A stretch of 6,279 nt of DNA from Thiobacillus sp. UBA2597 (GTDB taxonomy: Bacteria > Pseudomonadota > Gammaproteobacteria > Burkholderiales > Thiobacillaceae): NCBI GenBank assembly GCA_002339725.1, contig DDKN01000048.1, forward strand, positions 1-6,279, in the 5' to 3' direction. Under the pieces are notes generated by a model. The model worked only from the letters and a program-made list of their open reading frames with translations, was not told the DNA's origin and did no database searches. A program made the translations under genes and the position numbers. This document shows, one piece after another, positions 1-6,157 of the stretch. Within the stretch, counting starts at the first letter, position 1; every line of letters starts with the position of its first letter.

Positions 1-23
1 CTGCCAACTGCCAACTGCCAACT
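1..23. repeat. Heptamer tandem repeat (CTGCCAA)n beside the glgP stop
   Basis: Three perfect head-to-tail copies of CTGCCAA plus two further bases are visible, and the array is cut by the window edge, so its true length is unknown. On the glgP strand it reads TTGGCAG and begins one base after the glgP TGA stop. A 7-bp unit is not a multiple of three, and the array lies outside the reading frame. It could be a slippage-prone intergenic microsatellite or part of a longer repeat. No terminator hairpin can be seen in the part present. Confidence 0.75.
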
Positions 24-24
24 C

Positions 25-2580
25 TCAAACCCAAATCATCAAGCCGGTCTCGAACGGATGCGTCAGCAGTTCGTGATAGGGATAGGCGCGGATGCGATAG
101 ACCAGCTTGCCGCACAACTCGGGGGTCAGCTCGAGGCCGAATTCGCATTCGGCACCTTGACAGCTCGTGGCCTCAAGCTGGAATACCTTGCGCTCGGTCT
201 CCTTGCCCGGCCGGGTGCCGCGTCCGACCAACAGCTCGACCCGGACATCCTGCGGCTGCAGGCCGTTGAGGTTCATTGCCACCTGGATGTGCATGGTCTC
301 GCCGAAGGGGATGCGCTTGACCGGCGCATCCAGCCGGCGAATGCTGACCCCGCCCCAGGCATGACGCACTTTCGCCTTCCAGTCGGCCAGGGTGCGCGCC
401 GCCGCGTAATCGTCCTCGGCGAAACGGCGCGCCTGCCGGCTGGCCGGCATGTAGAACTTGTTGACGTATTCCATCACCATGCGGGTGGAATTGAACTGGG
501 GCAACAAAGTGGCGATCGAACGCTTGGCCATCTTCACCCACTCGGGTGAGAAACCCAGCTCGTTGCGCCGGTAGTACATGGGGATCACCTGATCCTGCAG
601 CAGCTCGTACAGGGTTTGACTGTCTTCCTTGTTGCGGCGGGCATCGTCGTAGTACTCGGGTGCCGGCTTGATCGCCCAGCCATTGCTGCCATCGTAGCCC
701 TCGTCCCACCAGCCGTCGGTGACCGAGAGGTTGAGCACGCCGTTCATGCCGGCCTTCATGCCGGAAGTGCCCGAGGCCTCGAGCGGATAGATCGGGTTGT
801 TGAGCCAGACATCGACCCCGGCCACCAGGCGGCGCGACAGCCCGAGGTCATAGCCTTCCACCATCAAGAGCTTGCCTTCGAATTCGGGCAGGCGCGAGAT
901 CTCGTGGATGCGCCGGATCAGCTCCTGGCCCGGCCGGTCGGCCGGGTGGGCCTTGCCGGCGAAGACGAACAGCACCGGCCGGTGCGGGTCGCTGATGATG
1001 GCACGCAGCCAGTCCATGTTCTCGAACAGCAGGGTGGCGCGTTTGTAGGTGGCGAAGCGACGGGCGAAGCCAATCACCAGCACATTGGGATCGAGCGGAT
1101 TGGCATGCTTGAGCATGCGGTCGAGGTGGGCCTCGGAGCCGTGATTGCGCAGGTGCTGCTGGGTCACGCGTGAACGCAGGGCGTGCAGCATCTGGGCCTT
1201 GAGTCCCTGATGCACCGCCCAGAACTCGTGATCGGGAATGGCCTCCACCTTGGTGAAGAAATCCCGGTCGCAATAACGCCGGCGCCATTCATAGCCGAGC
1301 TTGTTGTCGAACAGGTTCTGCCACTCCTGGGCCAGGAAGGTCGGCACGTGAACGCCGTTGGTGATGTAATCCATGGGCGACTCGTCCGGCGTGACCTGGG
1401 GCCAGATGTCGCCGCAGATGCGGGAAGAGACGTCGCCGTGGATGCGCGACACCCCGTTGTGGTGACGCGAACCGTGCAGGGCGAGCTTGGTCATGTTGAA
1501 GTCGTTGCCGTGACCGGCGCCACCCAGACTGAGGAACTCCTCGCGCCCGATGTTGAGCTCGTTGCAGCAGGCCGAAAAATAGCTCCAGATCATGTCCTCG
1601 GCGAAGTGGTCATGACCGGCCGGCACCGGGGTGTGGGTGGTGAACACGGTGCTCGCGGCCACCGCCTCCAGGGCGGCACGGAAGGGCAGGCCATCGCTGA
1701 CCAGGGCGCGCGTGCGCTCCAGCACCAGGAAGGCGGCATGCCCTTCGTTGATGTGGAAGGTGGTCGGCTTGATGCCGAGCGCCTCCAGCGCCCGGATGCC
1801 GCCGACCCCGAGCACGATCTCCTGCTGGATGCGGGTCTGCTTGTCGCCGCCATAGAGCTGATGGGTGATATAGCGGTCCTCCGCGCTGTTCTCGGGCAGA
1901 TCGGTGTCGAGCAGATACAGCTTGTTGAGGCCGACCCGGGCCTGCCACACCTTGACCGCGACCAGCCGGCCCGGCATCTCGACGTGGATGTGGATCTCGC
2001 TGCCGTCGCTGCGCTGCGCCGGCTCGATCGGCAGGTCTTCGAAATCGGAATCGGTATAAGTGGCGACCTGGTTGCCGTCGTTGTCGATGCGCTGGGAGAA
2101 ATAGCCCTGGCGATAGAGCAGGCCGACCGCGACGAAGGGCAGTCGCATGTCGGCCGCCGCCTTGCAGTGGTCGCCGGCCAGGATGCCGAGGCCGCCGGAA
2201 TAGATGGGGAAGCTCTCGTGGAATCCGAACTCGGCGCAGAAATAGGCGATCAGGTCGCCCGGCTTGAGCCCGATCGGCATCTGCAGCCTAAGCGGCTCGC
2301 CGTGATAGGTGTCGTAGGCCGAGAGTACCCGCTTGTAGGTGCCGAGGAAGACATGGTCTTCGGCCGCCTCGTTCAGCCGGTCCTCGTCCACCCGTTTGAG
2401 AAAGGCCTTGGGGTTGTGGCCCACCGCCTCCCACAGTCCGGGATGCAGCCGGGCGAACAGGCTGCGCGTGGCGCGATCCCAGCTGTACCAGAGGTTGTCG
2501 GCCAGCTCGGTCAGCCGCGCCAGGCGCTCGGGGATGCGCGGATTGACCTCGACCGTGTAGTCAGTGCCCGGCTTCAACAT
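25..2580 (-). CDS. glgP: Alpha-glucan (glycogen/starch) phosphorylase, GT35, DUF3417-containing type
   Basis: This gene encodes an 851-residue cytosolic enzyme that releases glucose-1-phosphate from the non-reducing ends of alpha-1,4-glucan using inorganic phosphate and pyridoxal phosphate. Residues of about 10-115 match the DUF3417 N-terminal domain of the roughly 850-residue alpha-glucan phosphorylase subfamily (DNLWYSWDRATRSLF, then WEAVGHNP). The catalytic part follows: the SGGLGILAGDH loop near 128-138, FHINEGHAAF near 275, TTHTPVPAGHDHF near 315, the FARRFATYKRA phosphate/cofactor site near 503-515, and EASGTSGMKAGMNG, whose Lys609 is the expected PLP-binding lysine. The C-terminus (HPFETGLMIWV) is intact. 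I chose the ATG at 2580 over an in-frame TTG at 2598 because an AAAGGA ribosome site lies 7 nt before it and family N-termini begin close to this point. It lies 99 bp downstream of orn on the same strand, so co-transcription is possible. No other glycogen gene is visible. Confidence 0.95.
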   Translation of the reverse strand: MLKPGTDYTVEVNPRIPERLARLTELADNLWYSWDRATRSLFARLHPGLWEAVGHNPKAFLKRVDEDRLNEAAEDHVFLGTYKRVLSAYDTYHGEPLRLQMPIGLKPGDLIAYFCAEFGFHESFPIYSGGLGILAGDHCKAAADMRLPFVAVGLLYRQGYFSQRIDNDGNQVATYTDSDFEDLPIEPAQRSDGSEIHIHVEMPGRLVAVKVWQARVGLNKLYLLDTDLPENSAEDRYITHQLYGGDKQTRIQQEIVLGVGGIRALEALGIKPTTFHINEGHAAFLVLERTRALVSDGLPFRAALEAVAASTVFTTHTPVPAGHDHFAEDMIWSYFSACCNELNIGREEFLSLGGAGHGNDFNMTKLALHGSRHHNGVSRIHGDVSSRICGDIWPQVTPDESPMDYITNGVHVPTFLAQEWQNLFDNKLGYEWRRRYCDRDFFTKVEAIPDHEFWAVHQGLKAQMLHALRSRVTQQHLRNHGSEAHLDRMLKHANPLDPNVLVIGFARRFATYKRATLLFENMDWLRAIISDPHRPVLFVFAGKAHPADRPGQELIRRIHEISRLPEFEGKLLMVEGYDLGLSRRLVAGVDVWLNNPIYPLEASGTSGMKAGMNGVLNLSVTDGWWDEGYDGSNGWAIKPAPEYYDDARRNKEDSQTLYELLQDQVIPMYYRRNELGFSPEWVKMAKRSIATLLPQFNSTRMVMEYVNKFYMPASRQARRFAEDDYAAARTLADWKAKVRHAWGGVSIRRLDAPVKRIPFGETMHIQVAMNLNGLQPQDVRVELLVGRGTRPGKETERKVFQLEATSCQGAECEFGLELTPELCGKLVYRIRAYPYHELLTHPFETGLMIWV

Positions 2581-2587
2581 CCTGGTG

Positions 2588-2593
2588 TCCTTT
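2588..2593 (-). promoter_or_regulatory. Ribosome binding site of glgP
   Basis: On the minus strand AAAGGA is followed by a 7-nt spacer and the ATG at 2580. This decides the start codon, because the alternative TTG at 2598 lies upstream of this site and would place it inside the coding region. The 99-bp gap between orn and glgP otherwise shows an A-tract and a 4-bp GGCG/CGCC stem with no following T-run. I see no convincing terminator or promoter there. Confidence 0.6.
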
Positions 2594-2679
2594 CGCAATC
2601 GTGCTCATGTCTACGTTGCAAGTTTCATGCCATTTTTTTCCAAGGCGTAAGTCGCCCCACAGGCAATCTTCGGCGCCCC

Positions 2680-3228
2680 TCATGACTCCCGGATGAAATG
2701 CTGGCGGTAATAACGCAATTCCGCGATCGATTCCCGGATATCGGCCAGGGCGGTGTGGCTGTTTTCCTTGGTGAAGCCCTCCATCAGGCCGGGGCGCCAG
2801 CGCCGGGCCAGCTCCTTCAGGGTGGAGACATCCAGGTTGCGATAGTGGAAATAGGCCTCAAGCTGGGGCATGTAGCGCGCCAAAAAGCGGCGGTCCTGGC
2901 AGATCGAGTTGCCGCACATCGGGCTGGTGCGGTTCGGCACGTGCTTTTGCATGAAGGCCAGCATCTGTGCCTCGACCTCGGCCTCGGACAGGGTGGAGGC
3001 CTTGACCTTGTCGATCAGGCCGGACTTGCCATGGGTGCCCTTGTTCCAGGCATCCATCGCGTCGAGCACCGCATCGGGCTGGTGCACCACCAGGACCGGC
3101 GCCTCTTCCACCACCTCGAGCTGGGCATCGGTGACGATCAGGGCGATCTCCAGGATGCGTTCCTTGTCCGGATCGAGGCCGCTCATTTCCATGTCGACCC
3201 AGACCAGATGCGTCGGGTTTTGCGCCAT
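2680..3228 (-). CDS. orn: Oligoribonuclease (3'-5' exoribonuclease, DEDDh family)
   Basis: This gene encodes a 182-residue cytosolic exonuclease that degrades 2-5 nt RNA fragments, including pGpG from cyclic-di-GMP turnover, to mononucleotides. The protein is close to E. coli Orn (181 aa) along its whole length. The DEDDh metal-binding and catalytic set is complete: Asp12 and Glu14 in VDMEMSGLDP, Asp112 in GNSICQDRRFL, and His158 and Asp163 in NSHTALADIRES. The family signature YFHYRNLDVSTLKELARRW sits at about 126-144. The ATG at 3228 puts Asp12/Glu14 at the E. coli positions, so I prefer it to the in-frame TTG at 3240. The ribosome site is weak (GGATGG, 4 nt spacer). It is divergent from the M48 peptidase gene and upstream of glgP. 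Its placement close to rsgA is a familiar proteobacterial arrangement. Confidence 0.97.
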   Translation of the reverse strand: MAQNPTHLVWVDMEMSGLDPDKERILEIALIVTDAQLEVVEEAPVLVVHQPDAVLDAMDAWNKGTHGKSGLIDKVKASTLSEAEVEAQMLAFMQKHVPNRTSPMCGNSICQDRRFLARYMPQLEAYFHYRNLDVSTLKELARRWRPGLMEGFTKENSHTALADIRESIAELRYYRQHFIRES

Positions 3229-3259
3229 AAAACCATCCAAAAATCAGGGTTGGCCATTG

Positions 3260-3268
3260 TGGCATAAT
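3260..3268 (+). promoter_or_regulatory. Putative extended -10 promoter for the M48-phhB unit
   Basis: The 71-bp gap between the divergent orn and M48 starts contains TGGCATAAT. This is a TGn extension followed by the -10-like hexamer CATAAT at 3263-3268, about 31 nt before the M48 ATG. No good -35 hexamer lies 17 bp upstream (the sequence there is A-rich), as is usual for extended -10 promoters. I could not identify a clear promoter for orn in the opposite direction, although it must also lie in or near this gap. Confidence 0.4.
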
Positions 3269-3299
3269 CGGCGCCACTGCGTCATCCGAGCGAGATTTC

Positions 3300-4559
3300 A
3301 TGCCGCTGTTCAGCAAGCTGTTCCTGGTCGCCGTGATTCTCACCTTCGGCCTGCGCCTGTGGCTCGCCCTGCGTCAGATGCGTCACGTCTGGCTGCATCG
3401 GAACCGGCCGCCCGAGGCCTTCGCCGGTACGATCACCCTGGCCGAGCATCAGAAGGCGGCCGACTACACCCTGGCCAAGCTGCGCCCCGCCCTGGTGCAG
3501 CTGGCCATCGAGGCGGGCGTGCTGCTCGCGCTGACCCTGGGCGGCGGCCTGCAGCGGCTCTACGACGTGGTCAGCGCCGGCTTCGACAGCTCCCTGCTCC
3601 AGGGCACCGCCTTCCTGCTTGCCCTGATCGCCCTGCTCTCGGCGAGCGAGATGCCCGTTGCGCTCTATCGCCAGTTCCGGGTCGAGGCCCGGTTCGGCTT
3701 CAACCGGCAAACCCTGGCCGGCTGGCTCGCGGACCATGTGAAGCAGGCCGCGCTCGGCCTCGTGATCGGCGGGCCGTTGATCCTGGCCGTGCTCTGGCTC
3801 ATGGGTGCCATGGGTGAGCTGTGGTGGCTCTATGTCTGGCTGACCTGGATGGGCTTCAACCTCCTGATGCTGGCGGCCTATCCCACCCTGATCGCCCCGC
3901 TGTTCAACACCTTCACCCCGCTCGACGACGCCAGCCTGCGCAGCCGGATCGAAGGCCTGCTCAAGCGCTGCGGCTTCGCCAGCCAGGGCGTGTTCGTCAT
4001 GGACGGCTCGCGCCGCAGCAGCCACGGCAACGCCTATTTCACCGGCCTGGGCGCGGCCAAGCGCATCGTCTTCTTCGACACCCTGCTCAAACAACTGGCG
4101 CCGGACGAGATCGAGGCCGTACTCGCGCACGAACTGGGCCATTACCGTTTAAGGCACGTCGCCAAGCGCATCGCGCTGCTCGCCGCCCTGAGCCTCGCCC
4201 TGCTCTATGTGCTGGCCCAGCTCAAGGGCGCGCCCTGGTTCTACCAGGACCTCGGCGTCATGGTGCAGAACGACGCCACCGCCCTCGCCCTGTTCCTCCT
4301 GGTCGCGCCCGTGTTCCTGTTCCCGCTCACGCCACTCATGAGCCTGTATTCGCGCAAGCACGAGTTCGAGGCCGACGCCTACGCCGCGCAGCAGGCCGAG
4401 GCCGGCCAGCTGGTCGCGGCCCTGGTCAAGCTCTACCGCGACAATGCCACCACCCTGACGCCCGACCCGATCTATTCTTTGTTCTACGACAGCCATCCCA
4501 AGGCGGCCGAACGCATCGGCCGCCTGCAGGCACAGGCCGGCAAACTGGCTCTGGCCTGA
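3300..4559 (+). CDS. M48 family (Ste24/CAAX-protease-like) integral membrane zinc metallopeptidase
   Basis: This 419-residue protein has the layout of Ste24-type M48 peptidases. The N-terminal membrane region (about 1-205) has hydrophobic segments near 6-24, 63-84, 100-119, 149-170 and 175-195. The peptidase domain follows, with two more membrane segments near 291-308 and 326-347. The zinc site is complete: His277-Glu278-Leu-Gly-His281 and the third ligand Glu355 in SRKHEFEADAYA. Other family marks are PLFNTFTPL (200-208), the substrate-edge strand around NAYFTG (244-249) and SHPKAAER (398-405). Eukaryotic members cut prenylated CaaX proteins. Bacterial members are generally assumed to act in membrane-protein quality control, and the substrate here is unknown. 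The ribosome site is weak. Codons right after HELGHY (CGT TTA AGG) are unusual for this GC-rich gene. phhB follows after 33 bp, suggesting an operon. It is not the shorter HtpX (about 290 aa). Confidence 0.92.
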   Translation: MPLFSKLFLVAVILTFGLRLWLALRQMRHVWLHRNRPPEAFAGTITLAEHQKAADYTLAKLRPALVQLAIEAGVLLALTLGGGLQRLYDVVSAGFDSSLLQGTAFLLALIALLSASEMPVALYRQFRVEARFGFNRQTLAGWLADHVKQAALGLVIGGPLILAVLWLMGAMGELWWLYVWLTWMGFNLLMLAAYPTLIAPLFNTFTPLDDASLRSRIEGLLKRCGFASQGVFVMDGSRRSSHGNAYFTGLGAAKRIVFFDTLLKQLAPDEIEAVLAHELGHYRLRHVAKRIALLAALSLALLYVLAQLKGAPWFYQDLGVMVQNDATALALFLLVAPVFLFPLTPLMSLYSRKHEFEADAYAAQQAEAGQLVAALVKLYRDNATTLTPDPIYSLFYDSHPKAAERIGRLQAQAGKLALA

Positions 4560-4579
4560 GGCGCAACCCGCCAGACGAG

Positions 4580-4585
4580 AAGGAG
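4580..4585 (+). promoter_or_regulatory. Ribosome binding site of phhB
   Basis: AAGGAG, within AGAAGGAGA, ends 7 nt before the ATG at 4593. It is the strongest Shine-Dalgarno sequence in the window and lies inside the 33-bp gap after the M48 stop. This fits translation from a shared mRNA and fixes the phhB start. Confidence 0.75.
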
Positions 4586-4592
4586 ACCACGC

Positions 4593-4934
4593 ATGAGCGA
4601 AGTGTTCTGCGACCTGGCCAAAGGCAAATGCAAACCCTGCGAAGGCGGCGTGCCGCCCTTGAGCCAGGCCGAAATCGACCGGCTGCTGCCCAGGCTCAAG
4701 GGCTGGCAGGTGGTCGACGGCAAACTGCGGCGCGACTTCCAGTTCGCCGACCACTACCACACCATGACCTTCGTCAATGCCATCGCCTGGGTCTCGCACC
4801 AGCAGGGCCACCACCCCGGCCTGACCGTCGGCTACAACACTTGCCGGGTGGAATACCTCACCCATGCGATCAACGGCCTGTCGGAAAGCGATTTCATCTG
4901 CGCAGCCAAGGTCGATGCGCTGTTCGAACTATGA
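4593..4934 (+). CDS. phhB: Pterin-4a-carbinolamine dehydratase (4a-hydroxytetrahydrobiopterin dehydratase)
   Basis: This 113-residue cytosolic enzyme dehydrates 4a-hydroxy-tetrahydropterin to the quinonoid dihydropterin, recycling the cofactor of aromatic amino acid hydroxylases. The catalytic histidines are present: His73-His74-Pro75 in QGHHPGL and His91 in YLTHAINGLSESDF, with the same spacing as His61, His62 and His79 of the rat enzyme. The residue four before the first histidine is His where rat has Glu. From recall this is common in betaproteobacterial members. The N-terminus carries C6, C13 and C16 (CKPCEGG), a conserved feature of this bacterial subgroup. Length is normal. No phenylalanine hydroxylase gene is seen nearby, so the pterin partner is unknown. 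The last 50 bp (4885-4934) recur downstream at 5022-5071, see there. It probably shares a transcript with the M48 gene. Confidence 0.95.
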   Translation: MSEVFCDLAKGKCKPCEGGVPPLSQAEIDRLLPRLKGWQVVDGKLRRDFQFADHYHTMTFVNAIAWVSHQQGHHPGLTVGYNTCRVEYLTHAINGLSESDFICAAKVDALFEL

Positions 4935-4954
4935 TGCGATACCTGGCACAAAGG

Positions 4955-5032
4955 GAAATTGCTTCGGCGAAGGCTAATGGGCACGCAGTGCCCGTTAAGC
5001 CGCTAAGCGGCGGCCGTAGCCAAAGCAATTTC
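4955..5032 (-). repeat. Structured repeat element, copy 1 (three-stem fold, inverted relative to copy 2)
   Basis: A perfect 10-bp inverted repeat, GAAATTGCTT (4955-4964) and AAGCAATTTC (5023-5032), encloses two perfect hairpins. One is GGGCAC/GTGCCC with loop GCA (4979-4993). The other is GCCGC/GCGGC with a 3-nt loop (4999-5011). An inner closing stem GCTTCGG (4961-4967) with CCGTAGC (5014-5020) pairs at 6 of 7 positions and competes in part with the outer arms. Read on the minus strand, 5026 to 4994 matches 6158-6190 downstream of rsgA at 27 of 33 positions. The right outer arm also overlaps the second phhB end. No T-run follows either hairpin, so a simple terminator is unlikely. I do not recognise the family. 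Confidence 0.75.
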
Positions 5033-5071
5033 ATCTGCGCCGCCAAGATCGATGCGCTGTTCGAGTTGTGA
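5022..5071 (+). pseudogene. Detached second copy of the phhB 3' end
   Basis: In its own frame this piece encodes QSNFICAAKIDALFEL and a TGA stop, against ESDFICAAKVDALFEL at the true phhB end. It is in a different frame from phhB and has no start or ribosome site, so it is not an independent gene. Within the last 44 bp there are five differences. Four are silent (GCA/GCC, GAA/GAG and both changes in CTA/TTG) and one is Val to Ile. That pattern implies the piece was part of a translated dehydratase until recently, not a decayed old duplication. It lies directly against the right arm of structured repeat copy 1. Confidence 0.7.
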
Positions 5072-5091
5072 TTAAAGACCGGAACCCCTTG

Positions 5092-5177
5092 CCCTCACCC
5101 CTGCCCTCTCCCAGCGGGAGAGGGGGTATCCTCGCCTCTGCCTCTGGGAGAGACCGACGCGAAGCGGCGGGTGAGGG
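5092..5177. repeat. CCCTCACCC/CCCTCTCCC-type intergenic palindromic repeat
   Basis: Outer arms CCCTCACCC (5092-5100) and GGGTGAGGG (5169-5177) are perfect inverted repeats. Inside is a perfect 9-bp hairpin CCCTCTCCC/GGGAGAGGG with a 3-nt loop (5104-5124). A smaller CTCT/AGAG palindrome and a GACGC-GAA-GCGGC-like hairpin lie nearer the right arm. Repeats of this kind are, from general knowledge, scattered between genes of many gamma- and betaproteobacteria. It sits about 60 bp before the rsgA start. A long stem of this sort in the mRNA could influence readthrough or transcript stability, but there is no T-run to call a terminator. Confidence 0.75.
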
Positions 5178-5201
5178 AGAACAGGCGCAGCGCGCGCGTT
5201 C

Positions 5202-5229
5202 CATCTGCGCAAGCCAGATGCCTTTGCGC
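5202..5229 (+). promoter_or_regulatory. Overlapping alternative hairpins just before the rsgA start
   Basis: CATCTG (5202-5207) pairs with CAGATG (5215-5220), and GCGCAA (5207-5212) pairs with TTGCGC (5224-5229). The two stems overlap, so they cannot form in full at the same time. The second ends 8 nt before the GTG start at 5238, where a ribosome site would be expected, and no Shine-Dalgarno sequence is present. The arrangement could modulate rsgA translation, but stems of six base pairs arise by chance in GC-rich DNA, so this is weakly supported. Confidence 0.25.
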
Positions 5230-5237
5230 GTTTCTCC

Positions 5238-6119
5238 GTGTTGAACAGCGGCCGGGTCGTCGCCACCTTCGGCAAGCACTGCCTGGTCGAGGCCGACGGC
5301 GGCATCGTCGATTGCGTCGGGCGCGGCCGCAAGACCGACATCGCCTGCGGCGATGGCGTCGAATTCAAGCCCATCGGCCCGGGACAGGGCGTGATCGAAC
5401 GGGTGGCGCCCCGGCGCAACCTGCTCTACCGCTCCGATCCGTTCAAGACCAAGTACTTCGCCGCCAATCTCGACCAGGTGCTGGTGGTCAGCGCGGCCGA
5501 GCCGGGCTTGAACGAGAACCTGCTCAACCGCTGCCTGGTGGCGGCCCAGGCCGCCGGCATCCCGGCCGCCATCGTGCTGAACAAGGCCGATCTCGCCCAG
5601 ACCGCAGCCTTGCACGATCATCTGAAAGGCTATCAGGCCATCGGCTACCCGGTCATCCCGGTTTCGGCCAGGCATGACGTCAGCCCCCTGCTGCCGCTGC
5701 TCGCCGGCAAGACCTCGGTGCTGATCGGCCCCTCGGGCGTGGGCAAGAGCACCCTGGTCAACGCCCTGGTGCCCGAGGCCGATGTGCGCACCGCCGAGAT
5801 CTCGCGCGCGCTCAACGCCGGGCGCCACACCACCACACACACCCGCCTGTATGCGCTGCCCGGCGGCGGCGCCCTGATCGATTCGCCCGGCATGCAGGAA
5901 TTCGGCCTGCACCACCTCAGCCTCGATCAATTGCAGGCGGCCTTTCCCGAATTCAGGCCGTACCTCGGGCACTGCCGCTTTTACAACTGCCGCCACCTGA
6001 AGGAACCGGATTGCGCGATCACCGCCGCCGCGGCAAGCGGCGCCATCCTGGCCGGCCGGCTGCGGGCCTATCAGGCGCTGGTCGAAGAACGCCTGGCGGC
6101 AGATCAGCTGCACAAATGA
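5238..6119 (+). CDS. rsgA: Small ribosomal subunit biogenesis GTPase RsgA (YjeQ), circularly permuted
   Basis: This 293-residue GTPase binds the 30S subunit late in assembly and, on GTP hydrolysis, helps release maturation factors and proof the decoding region. An N-terminal OB-fold (about 4-60) precedes the permuted G domain, in which the motifs come in the order G4-G5-G1-G2-G3: NKAD 115-118, VSA near 142-144, P-loop GPSGVGKST 164-172, RHTTTH 196-201, DSPG 215-218. The C-terminal zinc finger is complete, with Cys246, Cys251, His253 and Cys259 (C-x4-C-x-H-x5-C). The only usable starts are GTG 5238 and the adjacent TTG 5241. The frame is closed by a stop at 5172 and holds no earlier ATG, GTG or TTG. 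There is no visible Shine-Dalgarno site, and intergenic repeats crowd the leader. The E. coli-type basic N-terminal extension is absent. A separate promoter is not evident, so it may depend on transcription from the M48-phhB unit. Confidence 0.95.
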   Translation: MLNSGRVVATFGKHCLVEADGGIVDCVGRGRKTDIACGDGVEFKPIGPGQGVIERVAPRRNLLYRSDPFKTKYFAANLDQVLVVSAAEPGLNENLLNRCLVAAQAAGIPAAIVLNKADLAQTAALHDHLKGYQAIGYPVIPVSARHDVSPLLPLLAGKTSVLIGPSGVGKSTLVNALVPEADVRTAEISRALNAGRHTTTHTRLYALPGGGALIDSPGMQEFGLHHLSLDQLQAAFPEFRPYLGHCRFYNCRHLKEPDCAITAAAASGAILAGRLRAYQALVEERLAADQLHK

Positions 6120-6121
6120 AA

Positions 6122-6137
6122 CGCCCCATCGGGGGCG
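6122..6137 (+). terminator. Possible weak terminator hairpin after rsgA
   Basis: CGCCCC (6122-6127) and GGGGCG (6132-6137) form a 6-bp GC-rich stem with loop ATCG, starting 2 nt after the rsgA stop. A T-run does not follow immediately; the nearest T-rich stretch is at 6156-6162. Position and GC content suit a terminator, but the missing U-tract makes it at best a weak or factor-assisted one. Confidence 0.35.
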
Positions 6138-6157
6138 CTGACATGGATGCGGGGGTT

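Larger units (their letters stand above)
4885..5071 (+). other. Direct-repeat-bounded segment at the phhB 3' end; possible integration scar
   Basis: The final 50 bp of phhB (4885-4934) and 5022-5071 are direct repeats, 44 of 50 bases identical by eye, offset by 137 bp. Between them are 87 bp, most of it an inverted, foldable element. Known integrative elements that enter the 3' end of a gene restore it with their own copy and leave the displaced native end at the far side as a direct repeat. The layout here has that form, but there is no integrase or cargo. It could be the remnant of an excised or decayed element, or a plain partial duplication of phhB. The mechanism is inference; the repeats are seen directly. 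Confidence 0.4.

Noticed and set aside
2611..2679. Terminator between orn and glgP (GGCG/CGCC stem beside an A/T-tract).
   Set aside because: The stem is only 4 bp and the homopolymer lies on the wrong side: it reads as A on the transcribed strand of orn-glgP, and as T before the stem on the other strand.
1183..2685. Long open frame of 500 codons on the plus strand, opposite glgP.
   Set aside because: It lies antisense to a fully conserved phosphorylase and has the low-complexity composition typical of a shadow frame in GC-rich DNA. No domain is recognisable.
4955..5032. Integron attC site (GTTAAGC and GCTTAAC strings resemble core-site consensus).
   Set aside because: In copy 2 the two core-like strings are only 14 bp apart, too close for an attC site. 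In copy 1 no matching inverse core lies at the far end. No integrase or cassette gene is present. A dedicated model search would still be worthwhile.
4955..5032. REP/BIME element, because of a GTAG tetranucleotide at 5016-5019.
   Set aside because: In REPs the tetranucleotide stands 5' of the hairpin foot. Here it follows the hairpin, and it is not kept in copy 2.
3821..5071. Long plus-strand frame running through the M48 gene, phhB and the intergenic repeat, ending in the second phhB end.
   Set aside because: It is an arginine- and proline-rich shadow of two real genes in another frame. Only its last 16 codons resemble protein, because they are the detached phhB end.
5031..6113. Minus-strand frame of 360 codons opposite rsgA.
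   Set aside because: It is antisense to a complete RsgA with all GTPase and zinc motifs. Composition is shadow-like and it crosses the palindromic repeat.
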